Source: Lachnospiraceae bacterium NC2004
GTDB lineage: Bacteria > Bacillota > Clostridia > Lachnospirales > Lachnospiraceae
NCBI GenBank assembly: GCA_000621905.1
Contig: JHXB01000011.1
Coordinates: forward strand, 48,098 to 112,097
DNA: 64,000 bases
Reading direction: 5' to 3'
Position numbers and translations under genes: made by a program. Below, in pieces: positions 51,585 to 61,600 of the stretch. Each line of letters begins with the position of its first letter. The first letter of the stretch is position 1. The notes under the pieces were generated by a model, which had not been told where the DNA came from, searched no databases, and saw only the letters and a program-made list of their open reading frames with translations.

Positions 51585-53711
51585 TTACATCTCTTCCCAT
51601 TCCATACCCTTAGCCTTGGTAAACTCTTTAGTTTCTTCCATCGGCATAGGCTTTCCAAAGAAGTATCCCTGAACCCTATCGCAACCGGCTTCTTTTAGGA
51701 ACTTGTAATGTTCCTCCGTCTCAACGCCCTCGCAAAGCGGTGAAATTCCCATCGCCTTGCCACCTTCAATGATATAATTCATCAGTGTGGATGTCTTAGG
51801 GTTTCTGTCATAACTACGTAAGAATACCATATCAAGTTTTAATACGTCAAATGAATACTCAACCAAATTATTGAGTGATGAATATCCGCTTCCGAAATCA
51901 TCAAGCCAAATGCTATAGCCCAAATCATGCATTTTCTTGCACTCATCTTTGATATGACCAAAGTTCTCATTCATCGCACTCTCAGTAATCTCGATATCAA
52001 GGATATTTCTAGGCACATTGTACTTAGATCTAATATCCTCAAGAATACCAAAAATATCACAGAGTTCAAAATCAAGTCTTGAAAGGTTAATCGATGCCGG
52101 AACAATCGGCTCTCCTGACTCAATAATATGGTTATAATCCTTACAAACCTGCTCAATAACATAAATATCAAGCTTATGTATGATATGAAACTGCTCTAAT
52201 GTCTCTATGAAATCTGCCGGCGAAAGCATTCCAACATTAGGATCAATCCACCTAACCAAAGCCTCATAGCCACATATCTTGCCTGTTGCCGTTCTTATAA
52301 CCGGCTGGTAAAATACCTTAATATAATTATTTTCAATTGCTTCATCAATATGATCTATAACATATTGCTGTCTTCTAAGATTCTCTCTAAGCATGTCGTC
52401 ATAGACACAATAGAAAATGTCATGGCGCCCCTTTATGCTGTTACATGCAAGTCTCGCGTGATCACATGCGAGGCCAATCTCCATATTGCTACCTTCCATA
52501 TGATAGATTCCGGCCTTAATTCTCACGCGTTTCGCAGTATCCTCCGAATTAAGAATCGTCTTATAAACAGAGGAAATGCTCTCTATAATATCTTCTTGGG
52601 ACTTAGATGTGCATACGACAAAATGATCGTCAGAAAACCTTGAAACAATCTCTCTAGGGAATTCTTTCTTAATAACCTTAGCCATGTCACGCAAAAGCTC
52701 GTCACCCATTTTAAATCCGTATCTCTCGTTAAAGAGTTTAAAATTCGGAATATCAAAATGAATAATCGAAACCTCTCCTCTTCTACCTACCGGCGACGAA
52801 AGTTTCACATTTACGCTGTGATAGAAAAATGACATATTAAAAAGTCCCGTCAGATTATCAGTATCATGGTTAGCTGCTAACACCTCAGCTTCCGCGTACG
52901 AATTTCTATTGTGGTTAAAGTATTCATTTTTATCAACATCAACTATGAAAACATAGTAAAAACTCTTTCCATTCGCTCCATGAAGCAAATGTCCAAAATC
53001 TTCTACATACTTGATTTCGCCCTGTTTAGTCTTGATTCTGTACCTTACATAATCATGCCTAAGCTCACCAAACAAAGTCTGTGCCTGAATCTGATTCTGA
53101 ATCTTATTGAAATCATCAGGATGCACCATACCCTCAAAAGTATTGCCAACAAACTCCCTAAATTCATCTAAACTGTTACATCCATAGAGATTGATAACAT
53201 TCTTGTCTGCATAATATATCTCCTCACCGAAGCCTTCCTCGTATATAAAGAAGCCTCCCGGAAGCCCGCTCGGAATGTGCCCTTCAAGATATTTCTTAAG
53301 CGCCATACACAAGAAATCATATCTCTGTTTCTTCTCTACCTTGGCAAAATGAACCTCTCTCTCCTGAATCGGATTGCCTTCGTAAGAAAGAACTTCGTCA
53401 CCAAACTGTTCACTCGTAAGATCAAACGTTACTCCATCCACTACATTATAGCAATGATAATTACCGCCAGGGCGAAGCACTCCGTACACATCACCGCCAA
53501 ATATATCCTGAACCAAAAACGCAGTAATTGAGCATTGTCCTACTGTCGGATTATCTTGACTCCACTCATCCCTTAATCTTGGAGCACAGGAATATTCGCA
53601 CCATATATTAAGAAGTGCATCATACAAATCTAAAGGCGTCTCAATGTCTTTGTATTCTAAATTTTTAGCCTTAACATTAGCGACTTCCCAGCCGTAAAAA
53701 TTATAACCCAT
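51585..53711 (-). CDS. YunG-like domain fused to PAS, degenerate GGDEF and EAL
   Basis: The 708-residue product has four parts. Residues 1-135 show a YunG-like pattern (VGQCSITAFLVQDIFGGDVY and GNYHCYNVVDGVTFDLTSEQ) with candidate Cys and His. A PAS domain follows at about 155-265. The GGDEF domain (about 285-440) is degenerate, with FSDDHF at the active loop. The EAL domain (about 450-695) has intact EAL in GYEALVRW and DDFGSGYSS. It is probably a c-di-GMP phosphodiesterase that senses a ligand. No membrane segment is seen. Confidence 0.82.
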   Translation of the reverse strand: MGYNFYGWEVANVKAKNLEYKDIETPLDLYDALLNIWCEYSCAPRLRDEWSQDNPTVGQCSITAFLVQDIFGGDVYGVLRPGGNYHCYNVVDGVTFDLTSEQFGDEVLSYEGNPIQEREVHFAKVEKKQRYDFLCMALKKYLEGHIPSGLPGGFFIYEEGFGEEIYYADKNVINLYGCNSLDEFREFVGNTFEGMVHPDDFNKIQNQIQAQTLFGELRHDYVRYRIKTKQGEIKYVEDFGHLLHGANGKSFYYVFIVDVDKNEYFNHNRNSYAEAEVLAANHDTDNLTGLFNMSFFYHSVNVKLSSPVGRRGEVSIIHFDIPNFKLFNERYGFKMGDELLRDMAKVIKKEFPREIVSRFSDDHFVVCTSKSQEDIIESISSVYKTILNSEDTAKRVRIKAGIYHMEGSNMEIGLACDHARLACNSIKGRHDIFYCVYDDMLRENLRRQQYVIDHIDEAIENNYIKVFYQPVIRTATGKICGYEALVRWIDPNVGMLSPADFIETLEQFHIIHKLDIYVIEQVCKDYNHIIESGEPIVPASINLSRLDFELCDIFGILEDIRSKYNVPRNILDIEITESAMNENFGHIKDECKKMHDLGYSIWLDDFGSGYSSLNNLVEYSFDVLKLDMVFLRSYDRNPKTSTLMNYIIEGGKAMGISPLCEGVETEEHYKFLKEAGCDRVQGYFFGKPMPMEETKEFTKAKGMEWEEM

Positions 53712-53761
53712 TTGATTGACCTCCTAGTAATAACACTATATAAGATTCATTTATACAAAAA

Positions 53762-53804
53762 TTAAGGAAAGACTGATTCACATATGTGAACAATCTCTCC
53801 TTAA
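53762..53804 (-). terminator. Terminator after the TSCPD gene
   Basis: A long imperfect hairpin (TTAAGGA to TCCTTAA at the ends, TTCACA/TGTGAA near the loop) directly follows the gene and is followed on the minus strand by TTTTTG. Confidence 0.8.
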
Positions 53805-53808
53805 TCAA

Positions 53809-54057
53809 TCAGTTGCTTGCCGCTTCTCTTACTGCTTTGGCTAACTGGTCTCCACATGATGTTCCCTTACCGTTACAGTTAATTCCACCGAGCAAAGACT
53901 CAATCTCATCAACAGTCTTACCTTCTACCAGGCGTGAAACCGCCTGAAGATTACCGTTACAACCTCTCGTAAATGCAACATTTGTCACAATATTATCTTC
54001 AATATCAAAATCAATCTGTGTTGAACAGGTTCCTTTAGTCTTGTATGAATATCTCAT
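53809..54057 (-). CDS. TSCPD-domain protein (TIGR03905 type)
   Basis: The 82-residue product has the small TSCPD pattern found at the C-terminus of class II ribonucleotide reductase: YKTKGTCSTQIDFDIEDNIV, FTRGCNGNLQAVSRLVEGK and a GTSCGDQLAKAV end. As a free-standing protein it is common in Clostridia and has no assigned function. It lies 15 nt downstream of the nuclease gene with a terminator after it. Confidence 0.88.
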   Translation of the reverse strand: MRYSYKTKGTCSTQIDFDIEDNIVTNVAFTRGCNGNLQAVSRLVEGKTVDEIESLLGGINCNGKGTSCGDQLAKAVREAASN

Positions 54058-54072
54058 CTTGTAACCTCTTTT

Positions 54073-54948
54073 CTAATAATAACCGGAAAGACAATTATGA
54101 CAAGGTGAATACCCTTGCGCCTCAAGAGCTTCTATGCTCTCTGTAGAATATTTCTTATTCTTGTCTTTCATCTGATGCACCGACGCACATGTCGGAAGAT
54201 GTATCTTTCTTGTATTGGTATTAAGTACGTAATTGTATGTCGTGTTCTCGGTTGTAGTAACATTAACCGAAGCATCTGACTTAAGAGAACTCTCTCCCGT
54301 CTTATAATCAATCTTTATACCTTTCTGCGTGTTAGGACAATACACATTGAACTTAACACCTTTACCCTTATCTTCAACCGAATACGCCTCCATCTGCACT
54401 CCGCTCGCCACAAGGTTCTTGCCCTTAAACAGCGGCGTAACTCTGTAGAGAACATGATTACCGGTTGATCGAACGTAATCTAAAACCTTCATCTCATAAG
54501 GCAGCATATACTCAACATTCATTTGCCTTGTGCCCGTTATAAGATTCTTCTTGTTAGCATTTTCACCCGCTAAACAAAAAGCGATAAGATGGCATCTATT
54601 GTACAGATAAAGATCATCAATAACTCCCGGATACTTAACCGTATGCCACCCGGTAGGTCTTACACTTCCTATCTCGCCCCTCTTCTCTGTAGGCATCAAT
54701 TCAGGGCATATATTGGCAAATGCAACTTGGCACCGTCCATACTTATCTAACTTAGAATACTTCTCAAATGCCTTAGTCTTCTTCTTTTGTTTCTTGGTAA
54801 ATGAAGGCTTGTTGTTATTGACTATCTTAACTCCGCCCGAGTTGTCGATGATAGATGTATCAACCTTAGCCTTGGGATTAGTAAATAGTATCCCTGAAAC
54901 AATCAGCACAAAGCATAAGAACAAGCTTAAAAACCTCTTCTTAAGCAT
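54073..54948 (-). CDS. Secreted DNA/RNA non-specific endonuclease
   Basis: The 291-residue product has an N-terminal signal sequence (RFLSLFLCFVLIVSGILF). The betabetaalpha-metal nuclease core is at about residues 65-200, with the DRGH-like motif YNRCHLIAFCLAGENANKKN carrying the catalytic His, and TGTRQMNVEYMLPYE. A C-terminal Cys/His module (HLPTCASVHQM and GYSPCHNC) resembles an Ada-type metal-binding domain. It probably degrades extracellular nucleic acids for nutrition or during competence. Confidence 0.88.
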   Translation of the reverse strand: MLKKRFLSLFLCFVLIVSGILFTNPKAKVDTSIIDNSGGVKIVNNNKPSFTKKQKKKTKAFEKYSKLDKYGRCQVAFANICPELMPTEKRGEIGSVRPTGWHTVKYPGVIDDLYLYNRCHLIAFCLAGENANKKNLITGTRQMNVEYMLPYEMKVLDYVRSTGNHVLYRVTPLFKGKNLVASGVQMEAYSVEDKGKGVKFNVYCPNTQKGIKIDYKTGESSLKSDASVNVTTTENTTYNYVLNTNTRKIHLPTCASVHQMKDKNKKYSTESIEALEAQGYSPCHNCLSGYY

Positions 54949-55033
54949 AATTTCACCTTCTTAAATTGTGTCATATAATGGAAAAATGTAACTGTTCACA
55001 TTATAGCACAATTAAAGCGAAATTTATAGTATA

Positions 55034-56167
55034 TCATTTGCCCCTTTTCAGGAAATCTTTATAAAGGGATGTCAGCTTCTCTTTACCCTTCTTAGAAGCA
55101 ATGTCGTCAATACTCATCTCTCCGTTAAATACCATCGAAAGTATTGCTATATAGGCTTCTCCGAGAGCAGCCGTTATAACTCCAGCGGTGCTTGCGGATA
55201 TCACTCCCCCTGCTGCAGAACCGGCGCCCGGTATCATTTTCAAAAGATTGGACGCTATGGTCTTGCCGAGAATTGTCGCGCCACCTGCTCCTATCGTCGA
55301 CGATAAAACCGCTCTCACAATGGTCTTATTGACGTCAAATCCAAATATAACCGTAATCGTCGTAAGCATAGCCATCTGTGTAGGAATGAGCATTGTTGAA
55401 TCGGCTAATGGGATTGGCACCGCCGCCTCGGCGGTTGCAGACGCTATAGCTGTCGCTACCGCTGCATGCGCTCTTCTCTTCTTCTCCGCCAGACTAGCTA
55501 TCTGCACATTCTGCAATGTATCAATCAGCTCGTCTGGCAAGGTTTCCCCCATGACTTGAATCAAAACATCAAGTCCGTATGCCTTGGCAACATAATCATC
55601 ATCAATGTCGTAATCGCTCGCTAATACAGGAACCACCTGAACAATATCTAAGTTCTCATTTAATATCATGTTCCTTAGCGCAGCTGCATTTTTCTTGGAA
55701 AATGATTGCGTCAGGACAACGATAATCGGAACCTTAGTTACCTTGTTAGCCTCCGAAAGTTCCTTTAACCACTCAATTTCCTCAGGCTCAACTCGGTTAG
55801 AAGCCGTATTGATACAATACCAAATGCAATGAATCGCCTCGTTGATATCGTGAGAACTAAGACCCTTATTAATTGTGTCAATCACTTCCTGCCTAACCTG
55901 CGACTGAACTTCCTTACCAAGCTCAAATCCCCTGGTATCATAAATCGCAAGCGGAACATCTTTCTTGGTAATCTTGCGCATATGTGTCGTCACAGGCTTG
56001 CCCATTCCGGTCTCAGCAAGATTGTCCCTAAACACCGAATTAATAAGCGTGCTTTTGCCGACGCCTGTCTTACCCGCAACTATGATATTAAGCTTATTGA
56101 GGTTCCTGATCTTCTCACCGATCAAATCAATAGCCTCCCCGGCTACCTTCTCTACATCTACACCCAT
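55034..56167 (-). CDS. Membrane-associated GTPase with DUF697-like domain
   Basis: The 377-residue product has an Era-like G domain with G1 VAGKTGVGKSTLINSVF at about residues 30-46, G3 AIYDTRGFELG and a possible G4 VVLTQS. The C-terminal half is Ala/Gly-rich with several hydrophobic helices (ATILGKTIASNLLKMIPGAG and ISASTAGVITAALGEAYIAI), as in DUF697/YcjF-like GTPases. It follows a 57-residue membrane protein by 17 nt. Such GTPases appear in envelope stress or defence loci; its role here is unknown. Confidence 0.8.
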   Translation of the reverse strand: MGVDVEKVAGEAIDLIGEKIRNLNKLNIIVAGKTGVGKSTLINSVFRDNLAETGMGKPVTTHMRKITKKDVPLAIYDTRGFELGKEVQSQVRQEVIDTINKGLSSHDINEAIHCIWYCINTASNRVEPEEIEWLKELSEANKVTKVPIIVVLTQSFSKKNAAALRNMILNENLDIVQVVPVLASDYDIDDDYVAKAYGLDVLIQVMGETLPDELIDTLQNVQIASLAEKKRRAHAAVATAIASATAEAAVPIPLADSTMLIPTQMAMLTTITVIFGFDVNKTIVRAVLSSTIGAGGATILGKTIASNLLKMIPGAGSAAGGVISASTAGVITAALGEAYIAILSMVFNGEMSIDDIASKKGKEKLTSLYKDFLKRGK

Positions 56168-56184
56168 ACAATTACTCTCCTAAC

Positions 56185-56358
56185 TTATTTCTCGGCAATC
56201 ACAGGCTCTAAATCAGATATGTCTATCTTATTCCTCTTTAGAGAAAGCTTGTACATCTTAGCTTCATATCTCTTAAATAGTCTCGGAATAATAAGTACTC
56301 CCATAACTACGGAAGCTGTTAATACAATAATTGAAAATGCTGATTTAAGTGTTTTCAT
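56185..56358 (-). CDS. 57-residue single-pass membrane protein
   Basis: A short frame with a clear AAAGGAGACACATT site begins MKTLKSAFSIIVLTASVVMG and contains one N-terminal membrane helix (about residues 7-25). A basic stretch (RLFKRYEAKMYKLSLKRNK) and an acidic end follow. It ends 17 nt before the GTPase start, so the two are likely translated from one message and may interact at the membrane. No homology recognised. Confidence 0.65.
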   Translation of the reverse strand: MKTLKSAFSIIVLTASVVMGVLIIPRLFKRYEAKMYKLSLKRNKIDISDLEPVIAEK

Positions 56359-56453
56359 AATGTGTCTCCTTTGTTTTGATTTCTTTTATTGCTTTTTTAT
56401 TTTACGCCACTATCTGTCGCTGCGAGCACGACGTGTCATCATGCCCCTTTCTC

Positions 56454-56566
56454 TGTCATTCTGACTCTCTACTTGTCATTCTGAGCATTCCCACCCCTGT
56501 CATTCTGAGCGAAGCGAAGAATCTTTCATCACTATCATGTCATTCTGAGCGTAGCGAAGAATCTTT
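56454..56566 (+). repeat. Cluster of four GTCATTCTGAG-family repeats, copy F
   Basis: Four partial or complete units start at 56454, 56474, 56498 and 56539. The last two have the full TGTCATTCTGAGCGAAGCGA or GCGTAGCGA core plus AGAATCTTT. They lie in the 248-nt spacer between the GTPase unit and the AlbA-type gene and are followed by GAGCGAAG-rich inverted repeats that reach into the end of that gene. Confidence 0.85.
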
Positions 56567-56606
56567 ATCCCGAATGTAATGAGGGATAACTGCGCTCAAA
56601 CTTCGC

Positions 56607-58127
56607 TCATTCTTCGCCCATTCTTCGCTCATTTTTTTGAGCGAAGTTTACACTTTTTTTGTATACAGTATTGTTCGAACTCCCCATTGCTGAGAGTATC
56701 CCCTTTTCTGAAAGCAGACTTAAATATCTCCATGCAGTTGTCCTTGATTTATTAGTCAATTCCATTGCATCATGAACAGTGATAGTATCATTTTTTTCTA
56801 AGTACTCAATAATTGGAGTGATCTTATCATAATCTGTTTGCCTCAAAACTTGTTTCAAAACTTGTTTCAAGCTTGTTTCATTTTGAACATCTTGTTCCAA
56901 ATCTTGTTTCAAACTCGTTTCATTTTGGACACCTTGTTTCAAATCTTGTTTCATTCTTGTTTCATTTTGGACAGTATAATCAGATCCACCACCAAGCAAC
57001 TCTAAATATTTGTCGCAAGCCTTACAAAGAACCATTATTCCATCAGCATTTATATCATATTCCGGTAAAGGACCATCGTATTTCTTACAAGCTTCAGTAA
57101 TCTTATCAAAGCCTCTTCCCCACGCCTCAATCATACCACTCTTAAAAAATACATTGGCAAGCTTAGGATTATATGGTTTAGAAGAATGTTTTGCAAAAAG
57201 CTTTTCTGCTGTATTAAGACTTTCTGGCATTTCACCATCATTCCAAATATAGATTTTATCTTCATAAACACTTATCTGGATTGGATTACAACTACTATAA
57301 TCCTTATGAACTACCGCATTCAAAAGGATTTCTCTGAAAGCATCCCTATGAAACATAAACTGTTCAATCCTCTGAATTCCCTGATAGTAAATAAGAGCTT
57401 TCATGTACTTCGTATAAACTAAATCAACAGTCTTGTCTATCTGTTCAATCAACGGTCCATGTATCTCATCCTGATAAAGCAAATCAGAATCTGATTTACC
57501 AAAGAATCCAACCTTAATGTATGAACCCGTAACCCATTTTTCAGGATTTTTGTAAAATGCAAGCATTGCAGCACGAATAAGATAACCCTCTTCGTCATAT
57601 AAGTGTAGGTTATCCATAAGTATTTCGTCAGAGACCTCAGTTTCTTCCTCAGAAAGTCTTCCTCTAGACAAAGCTTTTTCCTTAAATAGCTCGATAGCTT
57701 CACGCCTTAAATCAGCCGTTGACAATCTAGGGATTGGCATACCATCCCAGGTTCTTCCTTGACTTTTAAGTAAGGCTTTCTCGAGTTCTTTACCTGTTAT
57801 CTCACGCATAGTACTTCCGGAACGATAGTAATACTTACCTCTGAAACTAATAAGCGTCGGATACTTTTCTACAATAATCTGCAAATATTCCAAATCATCC
57901 TTGTACAGAAGATTAACATCTGCAATAATCCCCATGGTATCTGTTATCTTATTAGGAATTATTTCCAACAGTTCCTTAGCGTTATCTATCCCGATAACTT
58001 TACCATCATCATCAGTACCGATATATAATGTTCCACCGTAAGCATTGGCATAACCACATATCCACTTCAAGTATTCATCATGCCATGCTTCTTTCCACTC
58101 TACAGATTGATTTTCTATTTCTTTCAA
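56607..58127 (-). CDS. AlbA/Schlafen-type ATP-binding regulator with tandem repeats
   Basis: The 506-residue product has an N-terminal AlbA_2 (divergent AAA-4) domain, with EWKEAWHDEYLKWICGYANA and GGTLYIGTDDDGKVIGI in the first 50 residues. A HATPase-like domain follows at about 270-370 (LLNAVVHKDYSSCNPIQISV and IYIWNDGEMPESL). Three 14-residue repeats of the form VQNETxxKQDLxQ come next at about 385-430, then a C-terminal winged helix (TVHDAMELTNKSRTTAWRYL). Such genes are frequent in defence islands. The last codons are inside a GAGCGAAG inverted repeat. Confidence 0.82.
   Translation of the reverse strand: MKEIENQSVEWKEAWHDEYLKWICGYANAYGGTLYIGTDDDGKVIGIDNAKELLEIIPNKITDTMGIIADVNLLYKDDLEYLQIIVEKYPTLISFRGKYYYRSGSTMREITGKELEKALLKSQGRTWDGMPIPRLSTADLRREAIELFKEKALSRGRLSEEETEVSDEILMDNLHLYDEEGYLIRAAMLAFYKNPEKWVTGSYIKVGFFGKSDSDLLYQDEIHGPLIEQIDKTVDLVYTKYMKALIYYQGIQRIEQFMFHRDAFREILLNAVVHKDYSSCNPIQISVYEDKIYIWNDGEMPESLNTAEKLFAKHSSKPYNPKLANVFFKSGMIEAWGRGFDKITEACKKYDGPLPEYDINADGIMVLCKACDKYLELLGGGSDYTVQNETRMKQDLKQGVQNETSLKQDLEQDVQNETSLKQVLKQVLRQTDYDKITPIIEYLEKNDTITVHDAMELTNKSRTTAWRYLSLLSEKGILSAMGSSNNTVYKKSVNFAQKNERRMGEE
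56841..56973 (-). repeat. In-frame tandem repeat, about 42-bp period
   Basis: Three imperfect 42-bp units encode the VQNET..KQ.L.Q motif of the AlbA-type protein. The unit length keeps the frame, so changes in copy number would lengthen or shorten the linker between the ATP-binding part and the winged helix without breaking the protein. Confidence 0.75.
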
Positions 58128-58168
58128 TGTTTCACCAGCTTTCTATTAGCGTTATTTCCTTTATCTAC

Positions 58169-58645
58169 TTATAATGCATCTCTAGTATTATTAAGATAGT
58201 TAAAAATCTTTATAACTGCGATAAGCGATAAAATGCACGCCAAAGAAATTATAGATACAGTTCTATATTCAAGAACAAAACCTTGTATCCAAATCACACC
58301 TCTAATTATTAACCATACCGCGATAAAGAAGATAAATCTTATTGTCCAATGCATAAGACAAGCTTCATGTTTATCCATAACAGCTCTTCTGGCAATTAAT
58401 GACCCAGTCTTTTCAAACGCATATAAATATGCAATATAACCAAGCACCGCTAATATAATATATTCATAAAGCACATCAATCGGCAATCCAAGAGGATCTA
58501 TCGCCAGCTCATATAAAAATATAAACACACGCATCTTCCTTTCTAAATCATACATATCCATATGACCTTTCCCCGTAGTTTCATTGGGATTAGTCGAATC
58601 ATCACAATCGTTATCACATAAGTCAAGTATATCATAGAATCTCAA
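58169..58645 (-). CDS. Small multi-pass membrane protein, function unknown
   Basis: The product (158 residues from 58645, or about 130 from the ATG at 58561) has about four hydrophobic segments, including LYEYIILAVLGYIAYLYAF, WTIRFIFFIAVWLIIRGVIW and IISLACILSLIAVIKIF. The first 28 residues are polar and Asp/Asn-rich and may not be translated. AAAGG precedes the 58561 ATG. It sits between hsdR and the AlbA-type gene, 41 nt from the latter. No domain recognised. Confidence 0.6.
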   Translation of the reverse strand: MRFYDILDLCDNDCDDSTNPNETTGKGHMDMYDLERKMRVFIFLYELAIDPLGLPIDVLYEYIILAVLGYIAYLYAFEKTGSLIARRAVMDKHEACLMHWTIRFIFFIAVWLIIRGVIWIQGFVLEYRTVSIISLACILSLIAVIKIFNYLNNTRDAL

Positions 58646-58689
58646 TATCTGTATATACCAATGGCTTCGTATTCCACAATTTAAAGTTT

Positions 58690-61600
58690 TTATCTAACCC
58701 CTATATCATTATCTAAATTAGTAGCTGACTTAAACGATTCCCCAATATTATGAAACTTCTCGAAATATAGCTTTAGTCTTTCAGTAACACGTCCCTTTAC
58801 TTCAGCTCTGTTACCACCTCCAAATCGCGACATCGGCGGAAGAATACTATCAATGTCTGTACCCGTTGTCTTGATTTCACCATTACTGAAAGAATACTCT
58901 ATAAATCTCATTGTTGCTTCTTCCTGAAGTCTTTCTTCTTCAATGATGACTATTAACTGCTGTCTGCGTTGCTCTGCAACATAATTATTCCATTCAGCCA
59001 TAATATCATCAACATCATTGATACCGGCAATAAAGTTTTCGATAAGTGCTTTCTTGCTTCTTAACTCAGGGCTTGCATCAATAGCCTTTTTAATAGTGAC
59101 GAGAACTTCCTTGTCCTCACAATGGCTGTCATGGTACTTTTTCACCAACATAAGAATATAATCAATATTAATCTCAATCTGCTTGATAAGCTCGATTTCA
59201 AATACAATATCATCATCAATATTCACTGCTGTATGTTCTTCTCTCTTACGCTTCCATTCATCACGAAGATCCTGATACTTTCCAAGGTAGTCCTGCATAT
59301 CGCGCTCAGAAAGAATCTCTTTTCCTGCAAACTCATCGAATGAGCTAAGCAGGTTTCTCATTCTAAGGATTGCACCAAATAACGAAATGAAAGACTTCTG
59401 TTTGCTCTCGCCAATTATCTGAGGCTCTTCCACAGGATACTTTGTAGTAAGCTCATCAATCATATCCACATAACCCGGATACTCTGTTCCATCAACTCCT
59501 GTGTAACCATAATAATAGTCCTTAAAGCTCTGTAAGAGAACAATTCCACCCGCATCTTCATCACCAAACAAAGATATAGCAGTGTCCACCCTCTTCTGAA
59601 GATTGCGGAAACAAATAATGTTACCAAAAGTCTTAATAGAATTGAGGATTCTATTCGTTCTTGAAAATGCCTGAATCAGACCATGCATCTTCAAGTTCTT
59701 ATCAACCCAAAGAGTATTCAGCGTTGTTGCATCAAAACCTGTAAGGAACATATTTACTACAATAAGAAGATCAATCTCCTTATTCTTCATTCTAAGAGAT
59801 ACGTCCTTGTAATAATTCTGGAACTTATCGCTGGATGTATCATAATTTGTATTGAACATCTTATTGTAATCGTCAATAGCTGCTTCCAAAAAGTCTCTGC
59901 TTGACTGGTCGAGTGCTGATGTATCCTCAGAATTTTCCTCGCCTAATAAACCATTATCCTCTTCTGCTTCCTCTTCATTTGCAGCAAAACTAAAGATTGT
60001 AGCCACACGAAGCTTCTTAGAAGGATCCGCCTGCATCTGCTTTTTAAATTCCTCGTAGTAAAGCTTTGCCATCGGAACGGAAGCTACCGCAAAAATAGAG
60101 TTAAATCCGCTAAGTCTTTGCTGCTGTTTAATCTCTTCTACGGTTCCTTGCTTTGCGGATGCAACCTCTTCAATGTTAATCAAAGAATTATAAACGTATG
60201 ACTTATCGCCTCTGTAGGTCTTTCTATCAAAGTTATCAAGGATGTACTTTGTAACCATAGAGATTCTTTGCGGTGCCATCATTGCCTTTTCTCTGGCAAT
60301 ATCCCATACCTCTTCATCTTCGATATTATCGTCAATATCCATTGTCTTAATGTAATCAACACGGAACGGAAGAACGTTCTTATCATTGATAGCATCAACG
60401 ATTGTATATGAATGAAGCTGGTCTCCAAAAGTCTGCTCTGTCGTAAAGAAAGTAGTCTTTCTTGTACTTCCAATATTAGTCGGGAAAATAGGCGTACCTG
60501 TAAAGCCAAATAAGTGATACTTCTTAAAGTGCTTTACAATCGCAGCATGCATATCTCCAAACTGGCTGCGGTGACATTCATCAAAAATAATTACTACATG
60601 CTTGTTATAGATCTCATGCTCTTTATTCTTCTTAATAAACGTAGCAAGCTTCTGAATGGTGGTAATGATAATCTTATACTCGTGATGTACACCATTCTTA
60701 TCCTTATCCTCCAGCTGTCTCTGTAAGATAGATGTCTTGGTATTGCTATTGGCAGCACCCTTTTCGAATCTGTCATACTCCTTCATGGTCTGATAATCCA
60801 AATCTTTACGATCCACCACAAAAAGCACCTTATCTATATAAGGCAGATTTGAAGCCAACCTTGCTGACTTAAATGATGTTAAAGTCTTTCCGGACCCTGT
60901 AGTGTGCCAAATATATCCACCTCCAGAAATATCACCGTACTTCTTATAGTTATTTGCAATATCTATACGATTAAGTATTCGTTCTGTTGCTGTAATTTGA
61001 TATGGGCGCATAACCATAAGCATATTCTCAGAAGTAAATATGCAATACTTAGTTAGAATATTTAATATTGTATGTCTAGCAAAAAAAGTCTTTGTAAAAT
61101 CAACTAGATCTGCAATTACTCGATTCTTCGAATCTGCCCAATAAGAAGTAAATTCAAAACTGTTACTTGTTTTGCCCTTCTTAGTCTTTGACGCATTAGC
61201 ATCCTTGATTGCATTAAATCTAGTACTATTTGAATAGTACTTTGTATTGGTTCCATTAGATATTACAAACAACTGAACATACTCAAATAGTCCACATCCT
61301 GCCCAAAAACTATCTCTCTGATATCTGTTGATCTGATTGAAAGCTTCTCTGATTGCAACGCCACGCCTTTTAAGTTCGACATGAACTAAGGGCAATCCAT
61401 TAACCAGAATCGTTACATCGTAGCGATTATCATGATTAGCCCCATCTGCTGTTCCGATAACATACTGATTGATAACCTGAAGGAAGTTATTGTGAATATT
61501 CTTCTTGTCAATAATGGTAATATTCTTTGTACTGCCATCATCACGTTTAAGAACCTGAACATTATCCTCCTGTATTTTTCTTGTTTTCTCAACAATACCT

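Noticed and set aside
56454..56566. CRISPR-like array at the repeat cluster
   Set aside because: Units are unevenly spaced, diverged and of different length, and match the dispersed intergenic family.
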